The notes: a model not told the origin generated them from the letters alone. A DNA stretch of 64,000 bases from Millisia brevis NBRC 105863 (GCF_001552615.1 NZ_BCRN01000021.1:1-64000), one strand, 5' to 3'. Numbered from the stretch's first letter, positions 1 to 21,807 are shown. Numbers and translations are program-made.

Positions 1-11
1 ACAGGCACAAT

Positions 12-1286
12 TCACGCGCCTGTAACGACCTCGACACCCGCGAAGTTGCGCTTCCCGCGGCGCAGAACGAGCCAGCGATCGTGCAGCAGGTCGCTCTCCG
101 CGACGGTCCACTCGATATCGGCGATCTTGGAGTTGTTCACCGACACCCCGCCCTCGCCGATCGCACGCTTGGCCGCACCGCGGCTGTCGCTCAACCCGGT
201 CTCCACCAGCAGGTCGATGATCGTGGCGCCGACCGGCAACTGGGCGATCGGTGTTTCCCGCAGGGCGGCGGACAACGTCGACTCGTCGAGTTCGCGCAGT
301 TCCCCCCGGCCGAAGAGCGCCGAGCTGGCGGCCTCGACCGCTTCGGTGGCCTTCGTTCCGTGGACCAGGTCGGTCATCTCGCGCGCGAGCACTCGTTGGG
401 CCTCGCGGGCGCCCGGACGTTCGGCGACCTCGACGGCCAGGGCGTCGATGCGCTCCCGGTCCAGGAAGGTGAACCACCGCAGGTAGCGCAGGACATCGGC
501 GTCCGCGGTGTTCACGAAGTACTGGTACCAGGCGTAGGGCGAGGTCATCTCCGGGTCGAGCCACAGGCTCCCGCCCCCGGTCGACTTGCCGAACTTGGTG
601 CCGTCCGCGGCGGTGACCAGCGGCACGGTCATTCCGTGGACCTTCGCGCCGTCGACGCGACGGTTGAGGTCGACGCCGCCGACGATGTTCCCCCACTGGT
701 CGGAGCCCCCGACCTGCACGGTGCAGCCGTAGGTGCGGCGCAACTGGAGGAAGTCGTTCGCCTGCAGAAGCAGGTAGCTGAACTCGGTGAAGGAGATCCC
801 GTCCCCCTCCAACCGTCGGCGGATGGTGTCGCGGGCGAGCATGACGTTGACCGAGAAGTGCTTGCCGATATCCCGGAGCAGGTCGATCGCGGACAGCTGC
901 GAGGTCCAGTTCAGGTTGTTCTCCACGATCGCGCCGGTCGGCGAGTCGTCGAAGTCGACGAATCGGGAGAGCTGTCCGCGCAGGCGGTCGGCCCAGTCGG
1001 CCACGGTGTCGGCGGCGTTCATCGTGCGCTCACCGACTTCGCGGGGATCGCCGATCAACCCGGTCGCCCCACCGGCCAACACGATCGGTCGATGTCCCGC
1101 CTGCTGCCAGCGCCGCAGAACCAGCAGCGGAACCAGATGGCCGGCGTGCAGGCTCGGCGCGGTGGGATCGAACCCCGCATAGATCGTCAACGGACCGTCT
1201 TGTGCCGCGGTCCGCAACTCCTGCGGGTCCGTGGACTGGGCGATCAGGCCGCGCCAGGTCAGTTCGTCGACGATATTCGTGGTCAC
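12..1286 (-). CDS. tyrS: Tyrosyl-tRNA synthetase
   Basis: Charges tRNA-Tyr with tyrosine in the cytoplasm, using ATP. The 424-residue protein has the usual class I length. The HIGH-type signature is HAGH at residues 47-50, and the KMSKS-type loop is KFGKST at residues 231-236. The C-terminal third contains an S4-like RNA-binding segment (about residues 355-424). The start overlaps the stop of mpg upstream by four bases (ATGA), so the two are probably translationally coupled in one minus-strand transcript. The stop lies eleven bases from the window edge, so downstream context is unknown. Identification is by family recognition and is very secure. Confidence 0.98.
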   Translation of the reverse strand: MTTNIVDELTWRGLIAQSTDPQELRTAAQDGPLTIYAGFDPTAPSLHAGHLVPLLVLRRWQQAGHRPIVLAGGATGLIGDPREVGERTMNAADTVADWADRLRGQLSRFVDFDDSPTGAIVENNLNWTSQLSAIDLLRDIGKHFSVNVMLARDTIRRRLEGDGISFTEFSYLLLQANDFLQLRRTYGCTVQVGGSDQWGNIVGGVDLNRRVDGAKVHGMTVPLVTAADGTKFGKSTGGGSLWLDPEMTSPYAWYQYFVNTADADVLRYLRWFTFLDRERIDALAVEVAERPGAREAQRVLAREMTDLVHGTKATEAVEAASSALFGRGELRELDESTLSAALRETPIAQLPVGATIIDLLVETGLSDSRGAAKRAIGEGGVSVNNSKIADIEWTVAESDLLHDRWLVLRRGKRNFAGVEVVTGA

Positions 1287-2011
1287 GATCGGGGTTCCTT
1301 CGGCCGGGAATCGGAAGTGGCGGTGGAGATGTGGGCTGCGACGGGATCCTCCGATTCCGGTGGCGCGGCCCGGGGACTGCGGCGATACGACGAGACGTGA
1401 GGTGATCCGTCCACCCAGAATCGCCAGGGTCGGTCGGGTGCACGGCGCACACCCACCCGTGGGCCACAGGATACCGGGGGTCGGTAGGCGGACGGTTCGA
1501 TCCGAATGCGCGAGGCGGCGGCGAACAGATCGAGCCCGTAGTCATCGGTGCGCAGGTCGAGGGCGGTGCCCAGATTCCCCGGACCGCGGGCCAGATCACG
1601 ATCGGACGAGCAGGTCGGCCGCCGACGACGGGCGATGTCGTTTCCGGAGAGCACCTCGCCCGCCCGCAGCAGCACTCCCCCGCCGACGCCGTCCGGACCG
1701 CAGGTGACGTTGCCGCACAGGTGAATTCCGTAGCTGCGGTAGATGTACAGGTGCCCGGACGGGCCGAACATCGCCGCATTGCGCGGGGTCGGACCCGGAT
1801 AGCTGTGCGCCGCCGGGTCGGGCCAGGGCCCGTCGGGATCGCCGCCGTAGGCCTCGACCTCGACGATCCGCAGGGCGACGGTGTCCCCGGACTCGTCGAT
1901 CGCGCGAAGGGTCGATCCGAGCAGGGCCCGCGCCGCCGTCGGCGGATCGAGACTCAACGTAGCCGCGAACTCGTCCGCCGCGTGGTCACTGACCGGAGAC
2001 GTGCTCGACAC
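1283..2011 (-). CDS. mpg: 3-methyladenine DNA glycosylase (AAG/MPG family)
   Basis: Base-excision repair enzyme that removes alkylated purines such as 3-methyladenine from DNA. The 242-residue protein carries the family's catalytic segment IVEVEAYGG (about residues 48-56), with the glutamate expected to activate water. It also has the conserved [23 protein letters not shown] block and the late [11 protein letters not shown] motif. A basic, Ser/Pro-rich C-terminal tail of about 35 residues is probably disordered. The 3' end overlaps the tyrS start by four bases. The 5' end overlaps the preceding PPOX gene by 26 bases. This order (Trm112-like, mpg, tyrS) is also found in mycobacteria. Confidence 0.95.
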   Translation of the reverse strand: MSSTSPVSDHAADEFAATLSLDPPTAARALLGSTLRAIDESGDTVALRIVEVEAYGGDPDGPWPDPAAHSYPGPTPRNAAMFGPSGHLYIYRSYGIHLCGNVTCGPDGVGGGVLLRAGEVLSGNDIARRRRPTCSSDRDLARGPGNLGTALDLRTDDYGLDLFAAASRIRIEPSAYRPPVSCGPRVGVRRAPDRPWRFWVDGSPHVSSYRRSPRAAPPESEDPVAAHISTATSDSRPKEPRS

Positions 2012-2378
2012 TCATCAGCAGGATGACCCGCTGCGCGGCGTCCGGGGGCGGTACGTCGCTGTCGTTGCCGTACTTGTTCTGCAGATGGACGTAGAAGGCG
2101 CCGGTCGGGTCGGCTTCCTCGCCGACGAGTCGACCGCGCACCTCGACGTAGCGGAACGGGGTGTCGGGATCGAGCACCATGAAGCTCATCGCCGGGTTCT
2201 TCTGCAGGTTGCGGTACTTCGCGCGCGAGGTGATGTGCGTGAACTTGATGTACTCACCGTCGTAGTCGAACCACATCGGGTTGACCTGCGGAGTGTTGTC
2301 CGGGCGGACGGTGCCCAGGGCCCCGTACAACGGCAGGGACAACAAGCGCTGCGCGTGCTCGGAAATCTCGACAGCCAT
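1986..2378 (-). CDS. PPOX-class (F420/FMN-binding) split-barrel protein
   Basis: Small 130-residue protein of the pyridoxamine-5'-phosphate-oxidase-like split-barrel superfamily, similar to the Rv1155-type proteins that bind F420 or FMN in mycobacteria. Supporting features are the N-terminal TVRPDNTPQVNPMWFDYDGEYI strand pair, the ITSRAKYRNLQKNP cofactor-phosphate-binding region (about residues 49-62), and the RYVEVRGRLVG strand. The physiological substrate is unknown. Its stop runs 26 bases into mpg, and its ATG directly abuts the stop of the Trm112-like gene, so it sits inside a tight operon. The family call is firm. The choice between F420 and FMN is an inference from the lineage. Confidence 0.88.
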   Translation of the reverse strand: MAVEISEHAQRLLSLPLYGALGTVRPDNTPQVNPMWFDYDGEYIKFTHITSRAKYRNLQKNPAMSFMVLDPDTPFRYVEVRGRLVGEEADPTGAFYVHLQNKYGNDSDVPPPDAAQRVILLMSVEHVSGQ

Positions 2379-2609
2379 TTACCGGTTCCCTTCGGGATCG
2401 AGCGGGGCGGGGGCGACACCACGAGCGACCAGCGACTCGTGTTCGGCGTCATCGACGGTGCGTGCTTCGTCGAGCAGCAGCACCGGGATGCCTTCCTCGA
2501 TCGGATAGGCCAGCCGCAGTCGCGGGTTGTACAGGGCTTCGTTCTCGACGAGCAGCAGTTCGCCGTGATCCTTGGGGCAAGCCAGCACACTGTGCAGAGC
2601 CGCATCCAT
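2379..2609 (-). CDS. Trm112-like protein (UPF0434 family)
   Basis: A 76-residue protein starting MDAALHSVLACPKDHGELLL, with the YPIEEGIPVLLLDEAR block typical of bacterial Trm112-like proteins. Eukaryotic Trm112 is a zinc-knuckle activator of several methyltransferases; the bacterial role is not well defined. Only one cysteine (in ACPKDHG) is present, so a four-cysteine zinc site is unlikely. An in-frame GTG seven codons upstream exists, but the ATG at 2609 is preferred because an AAGGAG/GAGAGG-type ribosome binding site lies just before it. It sits immediately upstream of the PPOX gene. A 74-residue homologue, Rv1684, occupies the same position in M. tuberculosis. Confidence 0.82.
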   Translation of the reverse strand: MDAALHSVLACPKDHGELLLVENEALYNPRLRLAYPIEEGIPVLLLDEARTVDDAEHESLVARGVAPAPLDPEGNR

Positions 2610-2719
2610 CGGTTTCCGCCTCTCCTTCACGATCGGGCCGCCGCTCGTTCGGCGACCACGACTCTACGCGCCGGTACCCGCCGATCGGCGTCGACCGGGC
2701 CGCCGTTCGCACCGGTCGA

Positions 2720-5671
2720 TCAGAAGTCGCCGAAGCGCTCCGCGATGATCGCCCGGGTCAGTCGCCGGTAGCTGCCCGACTCGGCGTCGAAGTACCAGGT
2801 GCGGGTGGTCGGAGCCGGAAGTCCGGCGGCCCGCAGCCGATCCGGGGTGGTGCGGTAGGACGTGCCGACCTGGATATCCGGGACGACGTGCACGATGTCC
2901 GGCCGCTCGGCGGGCAGCAGGTCGCCGAGCGCCTCGCCGATCCGCGCGCTCGACAGCGCTACCCGCGGAAGCATGGTCAACGCGCATACCGCCAGCTGGC
3001 GGCCGGGCTTGCCGACCGCGTAGACCGTCGCGAGGTCGACACCCTCGACCGTTCCCAGGGCGTCGACGATCGGTTGCGGAAAGACCGGGCCCCGGCCGGT
3101 GCGGATCACCGCGCGGCGGTCGCCCAACAGCCAGAAGTCGCCGTCGGCGTCGCGCCGGAAGATCGCCGTCGTCGCCGACCAGACGTCCCCGCGCCGGAAG
3201 ACGCCGCGCATCACGTCGGGCCCCTGGCCGGCTTCGAATTCGGGTTCGCCGAGCAGGATGCCCGGCTCGTTGACCGTCGCATGCCGCAGCAGGCCGTCGT
3301 CCCCCTCCAGCATCGCGTCGGTGCACGCGTCGTAGGCGACCAATTCGACGCGACCACTACCCGGCAGCGGCCGGCCCTTCGACCCGATCTTGCTGCCGGA
3401 GGTGTTGGCCAGTGCGATCGTGCCCTCCGACGTCGCGTAGAACTCGAGCACCTTCGCGGGGGCGAAGGTGCTCAGGGTGCGCAACCACAGCCCGACCGGC
3501 ATGCCGGAGCCGATGAACAGCCGGATCGGGTGGCGCCCCGGCTGCAGCGGGGAGTCGAGCAGCGTGCGGACCATCGTCCAGGTATAGGAGACGACCGTCA
3601 CCCCGTAGCGCAGCACCTCGTCCGCGAACCGATCCGGATCGACCTCCCGAGACAGGGCGATGCGCGCGCCGCCGGCGACCGCGGAACCCACCCCGACCAG
3701 CAGGCCGGACGAGTGGCTCAGCGGCGCGAGGCAGTAGACGGTGTCGGACGGGCCGAGCCGGGCGGCGCCGGCGGTACCGATCGCCGACAGCGCCCACCGG
3801 CTGTTGGAGATGTGCTTGGCACGAATCCGCGAACCGGAGCCGGAGAACAGCACGAACGCGAGGTCGCGGGCCATACCGGGGTCCGGGCGGTACCAGTCGG
3901 GCAGCCGGATCGTGTCGGGATCGATGTGTTCGAGATCGACGACGGCCGGATGCGCGAACTCGGCGAGAATGCGCTGGTCACCGCCACCGAGGACGAGTAC
4001 ACGGTCGCCGACGCTGACCGCTTCCGCGAGGTTTTCCGGGTCGGTCACGATGATCGAGACCTCGGACAGTTCGACCTCGCGACCGATGTCGGGACCGGTG
4101 CGCAGCATCACCGCCACCGCGCCGATCCGGGAGAGCGCGACGACCGAGGCCAGGGCGCTCGGCCGCGTCTCCATCAACACCCCGACCCGCATGGCCGGGC
4201 GCACCCCGTTGGCGATCAGGCCGCGCACGACCTTGTCGATCCGTTCGTCGACGGCGCTGTAGGTGTGCACCCGACCGTCGAACAGGAAGCAGTCTCCCCA
4301 GGGGGTGCGTTCGGCCTGCTCCGCCAGGACCCGGCCGAAGGAGATCTGGGTATGCGGCTGGATCTGGCCGAGCCGCAGGATGCGCGGCAGGGTCCTGATC
4401 GCTTCCGACGACACCTCCCGGGTGCCGCGGATCGCGTCGGAGACCAGGTCGGTGACCGCGCGGCCGGCGTCGACACCGACCTCGGCGACCGCTCCGGTGG
4501 TGTGCACGATCCGCGCGACCAGGGAAGCGAAGGTCGGCTCGTCGGTGCTGTCGGGGTCCATCGGGATGACGCTCGGCGGCTGCGCCCCCTCCCCCTCGGT
4601 CCAGTGGATCCAGTCGATGGTGGTCGGCCAGGAGATCTGGGTGGCCTTCGACCCGACGACCAGCCCGAAGTGCCCGGTATCGATCTCGCATTCGTAGACC
4701 GCGGACCGGGGCGCCGCCCGCAGGATGCCGCGCACCGCCAGCGGCTGACCGATGTCGTCGATCGACCCGAGGAACGCCAGAATCGGCATCGTCAGTTCGG
4801 CGAGCGCCACCGGGCGGTCGCCGATGGTGAAACCGCCGGTCATCATGCGGTTGTGCACGACGAACTGCTTGAGCAGTTCGACGAGGGCGGGTCCGGAGTA
4901 GCCGACCCAGCCGTCGACGGAGAGGAATCGGCGCTGCGGCTCCCGCGGCAGCAGGGCGTCGCGGTCGTGCAGTTGCCGCAGGAAGTCGAGCCGCGACTTG
5001 ACCGTCTTCATCGGGTCGAGCATCTGGAAGCCGGTGCGGGCCAACCAGCCGGGGATGCCGAGCCGGTTGAAGACGTGATCGGCCAGCAGCTCGCCGCCCT
5101 TGATCGCCAGGCCGGTCGGCACGCCGAAGGGCGGGGCCGCGAGGGTGTCGACCGGGCTGCCGTAGGTCACGATGCCCGCGATACCGGCGCTCGCCCGGTA
5201 GGCCGCAGCCTGGTAGCAGAACATGCCGCCCTGCGAGTAACCGCCGAGGTAGACGGATCGGCCGGTGGCCGCGACGACCTTGTCGATGATCGAGCTCAGC
5301 GCGATCAGATGATCGGCGAGGCTGCGGTCCCAGCCCCCCTCCTCGACGTCGGGTTCACCGAAGTCGACGACCCACACGTCGATACCGGCGGCGTGCAACA
5401 TCGCCGCCGCGCCCTGGTCGCCGGCGATGTCGTAGACGTTCGCGGAGATCATCATCGGCGGCACGAGGATGATCGGCGGACCCTGGGGAATGTCGGCGGG
5501 GAAGTAGCGGCGCAGTCGATACATGCGCTCGCGGTCGACAACGTGGAATTCGGACGGCCGAATGTCGGTCTCGAGGCCGCCCATGCGGACAACTTCCAGG
5601 CCGTTCTGCGCTGCGGAGACCACTCGCTTCAACTGGCGTACCAGCGTTCTCGATCCCAGCGGCGCGCCCAC
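2720..5671 (-). CDS. Fused alpha/beta hydrolase - acyl-CoA synthetase-like protein (Rv1683-like)
   Basis: A 983-residue two-domain protein. Residues about 40-330 form an alpha/beta hydrolase resembling polyhydroxyalkanoate-synthase-type hydrolases, with the nucleophile elbow GYSQGG at 144-149 and a late DTGHFG histidine motif. Residues about 430-983 are an AMP-binding acyl-CoA-synthetase-like module. Its phosphate loop (FSGSGSRIRAK) departs from the usual SSGTTGxPK, so adenylation activity is uncertain. M. tuberculosis Rv1683 has the same architecture and neighbours and is linked to triacylglycerol metabolism. The start is the GTG at 5671, preceded by AAAGGA at good spacing. The reading frame stays open far upstream into argH, but that part is shadow sequence. 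Confidence 0.85.
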   Translation of the reverse strand: MGAPLGSRTLVRQLKRVVSAAQNGLEVVRMGGLETDIRPSEFHVVDRERMYRLRRYFPADIPQGPPIILVPPMMISANVYDIAGDQGAAAMLHAAGIDVWVVDFGEPDVEEGGWDRSLADHLIALSSIIDKVVAATGRSVYLGGYSQGGMFCYQAAAYRASAGIAGIVTYGSPVDTLAAPPFGVPTGLAIKGGELLADHVFNRLGIPGWLARTGFQMLDPMKTVKSRLDFLRQLHDRDALLPREPQRRFLSVDGWVGYSGPALVELLKQFVVHNRMMTGGFTIGDRPVALAELTMPILAFLGSIDDIGQPLAVRGILRAAPRSAVYECEIDTGHFGLVVGSKATQISWPTTIDWIHWTEGEGAQPPSVIPMDPDSTDEPTFASLVARIVHTTGAVAEVGVDAGRAVTDLVSDAIRGTREVSSEAIRTLPRILRLGQIQPHTQISFGRVLAEQAERTPWGDCFLFDGRVHTYSAVDERIDKVVRGLIANGVRPAMRVGVLMETRPSALASVVALSRIGAVAVMLRTGPDIGREVELSEVSIIVTDPENLAEAVSVGDRVLVLGGGDQRILAEFAHPAVVDLEHIDPDTIRLPDWYRPDPGMARDLAFVLFSGSGSRIRAKHISNSRWALSAIGTAGAARLGPSDTVYCLAPLSHSSGLLVGVGSAVAGGARIALSREVDPDRFADEVLRYGVTVVSYTWTMVRTLLDSPLQPGRHPIRLFIGSGMPVGLWLRTLSTFAPAKVLEFYATSEGTIALANTSGSKIGSKGRPLPGSGRVELVAYDACTDAMLEGDDGLLRHATVNEPGILLGEPEFEAGQGPDVMRGVFRRGDVWSATTAIFRRDADGDFWLLGDRRAVIRTGRGPVFPQPIVDALGTVEGVDLATVYAVGKPGRQLAVCALTMLPRVALSSARIGEALGDLLPAERPDIVHVVPDIQVGTSYRTTPDRLRAAGLPAPTTRTWYFDAESGSYRRLTRAIIAERFGDF

Positions 5672-5826
5672 GTGCAGTCCTTTCGACCAACCCGGGATCA
5701 GTTTCTCATACCGGTTCGGCGACGACGTCGGCTTGCGGAACGAAGGTCGCGACCACCGGTACGAACGGATCGGGCCGGGCACCGACGCGGTGTCGATGCC
5801 CGGCCCGTGGATCCGGTAAGCGCCGG

Positions 5827-8493
<2,667 letters not shown>

Positions 8494-8529
8494 TTAGTGG
8501 GAAATATCGATGGGTGGTAGGTCGAAACA

Positions 8530-8599
8530 GTGGTGGACAAGCGGTGGTGGACAAGCGGTGGTGGACAAGCGGCGGTGGACAAGCGGTGGTGGAAATGCG
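8530..8599. repeat. Five tandem 14-bp repeats in the argR-argG gap
   Basis: Five head-to-tail copies of a 14-mer (plus-strand unit GTGGTGGACAAGCG) fill 8530-8543, 8544-8557, 8558-8571, 8572-8585 and 8586-8599. Copies 1-3 are identical, copy 4 differs at one base and copy 5 at two. The array ends seven bases from the argR stop and starts 50 bases upstream of the argG ATG, so it would lie in the polycistronic arg mRNA. The unit length is not a multiple of three. The role is unknown: slippage-prone spacer, RNA structure or protein site. Confidence 0.9.
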
Positions 8600-8605
8600 G
8601 TGAAA

Positions 8606-17167
<8,562 letters not shown>

Positions 17168-17230
17168 GAAGGATCACACCTTTCGTCGGGACGGAATGAG
17201 AAGGCAGCGGGGCGATCGGGCCCGGCGGTG

Positions 17231-18427
<1,197 letters not shown>

Positions 18428-18475
18428 TTACGTCCGACCCACCCATGTTAGAGCGCAGGGCCAAGCGATTTTCGC

Positions 18476-18892
18476 TCAGGTAGGGTCGCCGCCCACGTCC
18501 CGTTTCATCGAGGCGCGGATCTGTTCGAGCTTCTCCTGCGCGGCCTTCTGACGCCGCTCCCAGGCTTCCTCGACGTCGCGCCCCGGTGTCGAGGCGGCGT
18601 CGAGTTCCGAGTGTCCGATCGCTCGGCCGATGCGCTGTTCGATTCGTTCGCGAACGGCGTCGAAGGTGGGCACGCCGGAGTCGGTGTAGCCGGGATCGGG
18701 AGGCAGCGGCGCCGCGTCGACCACGACCGGGTGCGCGGTCGCCGTCGGGGCGCCGGCCGGTTCGAGCGGGACGATCTCCGCGTCGACGGGTTCGTTATCG
18801 GCCGGATCGGTCGAGGTGGGCGCGGCGGTGTGGGACCCGGGGCCGGCGGATGCGCCCCCGCTACCCGATGTCGTGTCACCCGATGCGTTCAC
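18476..18892 (-). CDS. Conserved hypothetical protein between the rRNA methyltransferase and pheS
   Basis: No function is recognised. The 138-residue protein starts at a GTG with a strong GGGAGG site six bases upstream. Residues 1-65 are Ser/Thr/Pro/Ala-rich and probably disordered. Residues about 75-138 look folded: FDAVRERIEQRIGRAIGHSEL, then a charged helix VEEAWERRQKAAQEKLEQIRASMKRD with coiled-coil character. No signal peptide or membrane segment is seen. It starts 47 bases after the methyltransferase stop and ends 135 bases before pheS, all on the minus strand. Confidence 0.7.
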   Translation of the reverse strand: MNASGDTTSGSGGASAGPGSHTAAPTSTDPADNEPVDAEIVPLEPAGAPTATAHPVVVDAAPLPPDPGYTDSGVPTFDAVRERIEQRIGRAIGHSELDAASTPGRDVEEAWERRQKAAQEKLEQIRASMKRDVGGDPT

Positions 18893-18939
18893 GCTCGACC
18901 TCCCTGCTCGCGGACCCCCTGCGCGCGGACCCCTCCGTG

Positions 18940-19731
18940 TCAGCGTACGACGCCGGCGCCGGAGTACAAGCAGACCGCCGCGGCGGCCGCGACGTTCAGA
19001 CTTTCGGCCCGACCGCGGATCGGAATGCCGACCCGGTGGTCGGCCGCGGCGGCCACCTCCGCCGACAGACCGTGCGCCTCGTTGCCGAAGACCCAGGCGA
19101 CCGGGGCCTCGGGCAAGCCGGACCGCGGCTGCGTCGGGTCGAGGGTCAGATCGCCGTCGATCGTCGTGGCCAGGATCGTCAGCCCGCGCTCCCGCAGGAG
19201 GGCGGCGGCCTCGTCGAAGCCGGCGGCGCGCGCGATCGGCAGGTGGAAGAGGCTTCCGGCGCTCGCCCGCACGCACTTGCCGTTGTGCGGGTCGACCGAG
19301 TCGCCGACCAGGATCACCGCGTCGGCGCCGGCGGCGTCCGCGGTGCGGATGATCGTGCCGGCGTTGCCGGGTTCGGCGATCTCGACCAGGACGGCGACCA
19401 GTCCGGCTTCGGGCCGGATCGCCCGGTCGAGCGGGACGTCGATCAGCCGGGCGACCGCGACGACACCGGGCGGCGTGGTGGTCTCCCCCAGCCGCTCGGC
19501 GGCCCGCTCGGTCACCCGATCGACGCGCACCCCGACGCTCGCCGCGGCGGCGACCAGGTCGTCGTAGCGCTCGACGGCGGAGTCGGTGATGAACAGTTCC
19601 TCGACCAGGCCGGCGGCGAGCGCCTCGGTCACCGCGTTGACCCCTTCGACCAGGAAGGTCCCGGACTTCCGGCGGGCGGCGCCGCGGTGCAGCTTGACCG
19701 CCGCGACCACGCGCGAGCTGCGCTCGGTCAA
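18940..19731 (-). CDS. TrmH/SpoU-family 23S rRNA 2'-O-ribose methyltransferase (TsnR-like)
   Basis: SAM-dependent RNA ribose methyltransferase with a SPOUT knot. The 263-residue protein has an N-terminal substrate-binding domain (AAVKLHRGAARRKSGTFLVEG). The three SPOUT motifs follow: VEIAEPGNAGTIIRTADAAG, WVFGNEAHGLSAE and IPIRGRAESLNVAAAAAVCLY. The start is uncertain. A TTG at 19731 directly follows a strong hairpin and gives the standard N-terminus LTERSSRVVAA and standard length. The gene lies just downstream of rplT, as in mycobacteria (Rv1644, tsnR). Confidence 0.88.
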   Translation of the reverse strand: MTERSSRVVAAVKLHRGAARRKSGTFLVEGVNAVTEALAAGLVEELFITDSAVERYDDLVAAAASVGVRVDRVTERAAERLGETTTPPGVVAVARLIDVPLDRAIRPEAGLVAVLVEIAEPGNAGTIIRTADAAGADAVILVGDSVDPHNGKCVRASAGSLFHLPIARAAGFDEAAALLRERGLTILATTIDGDLTLDPTQPRSGLPEAPVAWVFGNEAHGLSAEVAAAADHRVGIPIRGRAESLNVAAAAAVCLYSGAGVVR

Positions 19732-19734
19732 CGA

Positions 19735-19778
19735 AACGACCCGCGAACTGCGCTCGTTCAGCGCGTTCGCGGGTCGTT
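19735..19778 (-). terminator. Stem-loop between rplT and the methyltransferase gene
   Basis: On the minus strand the sequence forms an 18-bp nearly perfect stem (arms AACGACCCGCGAACGCGC and GCGCAGTTCGCGGGTCGTT) around a 7-nt loop, followed by TTTCGTT. It sits 55 bases after the rplT stop. It looks like an intrinsic terminator for infC-rpmI-rplT. Its 3' arm also resembles the first codons of the methyltransferase gene, so a local duplication or a REP-like element is possible. Confidence 0.65.
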
Positions 19779-19832
19779 CGATGTCCGTGCCGCCGGGGCC
19801 GACAGCGTCGGCACCGGAAGTCCGGCTGGTGG

Positions 19833-20219
19833 TCAGGCCGCCTCGCTCGGGGCGTTGACGTCGGCCGGCAGGGCGGCGCGGGCGATCTCGACCAGACCGG
19901 TGAAGGTCGCGGGATCGGAGACGGCGATGTCGGCGAGGACCTTGCGGTCGACCTCGACGCCCGCGGCCTTCAGGCCCTGGACGAAGCGGTTGTAGGTGAT
20001 GTCGTTCGCCCGGGCGGCGGCGTTGATACGGGTGATCCACAGCTTGCGGAAGTCGCCCTTGCGCGCGCGGCGGTCACGGTAGGCGTAGTTGAGCGAGTGG
20101 AGCTGCTGCTCCTTCGCCTTGCGATAGAGCCGCGAACGCTGTCCGCGGTAGCCCTTCGAGGCCTCGAGGACCGAACGCCGCTTCTTCTGGGCGTTGACTG
20201 CTCTCTTGACGCGTGCCAC
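19833..20219 (-). CDS. rplT: 50S ribosomal protein L20
   Basis: Early 50S assembly protein that binds 23S rRNA. The 128-residue basic protein begins [19 protein letters not shown] and contains the typical [16 protein letters not shown] and [21 protein letters not shown] blocks. It starts at a GTG. It is the last gene of infC-rpmI-rplT, 98 bases after rpmI. In several bacteria L20 represses its own operon through the leader mRNA; the long infC leader here would permit that, but this is inference. Confidence 0.98.
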   Translation of the reverse strand: MARVKRAVNAQKKRRSVLEASKGYRGQRSRLYRKAKEQQLHSLNYAYRDRRARKGDFRKLWITRINAAARANDITYNRFVQGLKAAGVEVDRKVLADIAVSDPATFTGLVEIARAALPADVNAPSEAA

Positions 20220-20317
20220 TGGTCAATCCTGTCATCGATCGGGGGCCGATCTTCGTGCGCTCCGTCGTCGGAGGGCTCGGCCCGAAAGTAGGGGGTTGGT
20301 TTACTGCAGGCGCGCGA

Positions 20318-20512
20318 TCAGCGCCCGAGCAGCCGCTTCACGCGGTTGACGTCGGCCGGGGCCACGTCGGCGACGCCGTCGAGCCGGCGGGTGCGACGGC
20401 TCGACTTGTGCTCGAGCAGGTGGCGACGGTTGGCCCTCTGCCGCAGCAGCTTTCCGCTCCCGGAGACCTTGAAGCGCTTGCTGGCTCCGCTGTGCGACTT
20501 CGACTTGGGCAT
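20318..20512 (-). CDS. rpmI: 50S ribosomal protein L35
   Basis: Small basic ribosomal protein of 64 residues, [20 protein letters not shown]..., which is the family's standard length. The ATG at 20512 is preceded by AAGGA; an in-frame ATG four codons earlier is not needed. It lies 94 bases after infC and 98 bases before rplT on the minus strand, the standard gene order. Confidence 0.98.
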   Translation of the reverse strand: MPKSKSHSGASKRFKVSGSGKLLRQRANRRHLLEHKSSRRTRRLDGVADVAPADVNRVKRLLGR

Positions 20513-20606
20513 AACGTCCTTCATTTCTGTCTCGCCGCCCGACGGGGTGCCGGGCGGTGGGTGGTAATCGGTCGTTCGTACTTCTCGATCGGGTGACCGC
20601 TTCGGG

Positions 20607-21236
<630 letters not shown>

Positions 21237-21342
21237 GGGGCCTCCTCGGTAGAGCGTTGATGGCGGGTGCGTGACCCGAGCAACGACGAGGAATCCGTAA
21301 CGTGCGGCCGCCTGTGTGGCGTCGTACCGCACACACAAAGCA

Positions 21343-21383
21343 GGCCTCGCGTCCGTCGTCGTCGACGACAAACGTGCGAGGCC
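21343..21383 (-). promoter_or_regulatory. Stem-loop in the infC leader, candidate attenuator
   Basis: Arms GGCCTCGC and GCGAGGCC (21343-21350 and 21376-21383) pair around an inner self-complementary core GTCGTCGACGAC. Read on the minus strand, the stem is followed by TGCTTTGTGTGTG, a weak T-rich run, about 95 bases before the infC start. Terminator-like attenuation, or a platform for L20 or IF-3, is inferred. Confidence 0.5.
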
Positions 21384-21592
21384 CAAACCGACCGATCGAT
21401 GTACCCCGAGAGGGAACACCCCGACATGAACCGGGGCCCGGACGGACGAATCCGCGCCGGGCGATCGGACCGAGGTACAACGGCGAGGCCGCGTATCACG
21501 GTGGGAGTCGGACTCCACTTGTTGCCCTGATCTCACCCGATTCCGTGGTAACCCAACCACGCGAAGGCGAGACCATAGATGGTCGTTGAAGA

Positions 21593-21598
21593 ATCATA
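21593..21598 (-). promoter_or_regulatory. infC: Extended -10 promoter for infC-rpmI-rplT
   Basis: On the minus strand TGCTATGAT combines an extended -10 (TGN) with TATGAT, five of six bases of the sigma-70 consensus. No good -35 is seen, as is common for extended -10 promoters. Transcription from here would give a leader of about 350 nt before infC. Confidence 0.5.
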
Positions 21599-21807
21599 GC
21601 ACGATCGATCGAGGGCCTTCGCCCACCCGATCCCGAGGCGGCTGCCGGCGCGGTCGGCGACGCCGGGGGCGATGACCCCCGTCACACCGGCCCGATCCGC
21701 TGTCATCGGCACCCACAAAAGCGGACAATAGGTAGTGGGAGTTGCGGAAACCGCGTGGTCGGCACCGCCGCCGACTGCCCCCATACTCCCCGACTCGAGG
21801 AGGAGTC

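Larger units (their letters stand above)
21237..21807. other. Divergent intergenic region: long infC leader and usp upstream region
   Basis: No protein gene is supported here. The half next to infC would be a leader of about 350 nt with a strong stem-loop and an extended -10 promoter (both listed separately). The half next to the usp gene shows no clear promoter; the stretch at 21710-21745 is locally AT-richer. Short open frames in the leader have no recognisable ribosome binding site. Confidence 0.6.

Noticed and set aside
8530..8599. Considered as a minimal CRISPR array
   Set aside because: The 14-bp units are head to tail without unique spacers, and no cas gene is present in the window.
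21601..21807. Looked for a DosR-type dormancy box in front of the tandem-domain usp gene
   Set aside because: The stretch near 21715-21745 has only a loose resemblance and no 20-bp palindrome.
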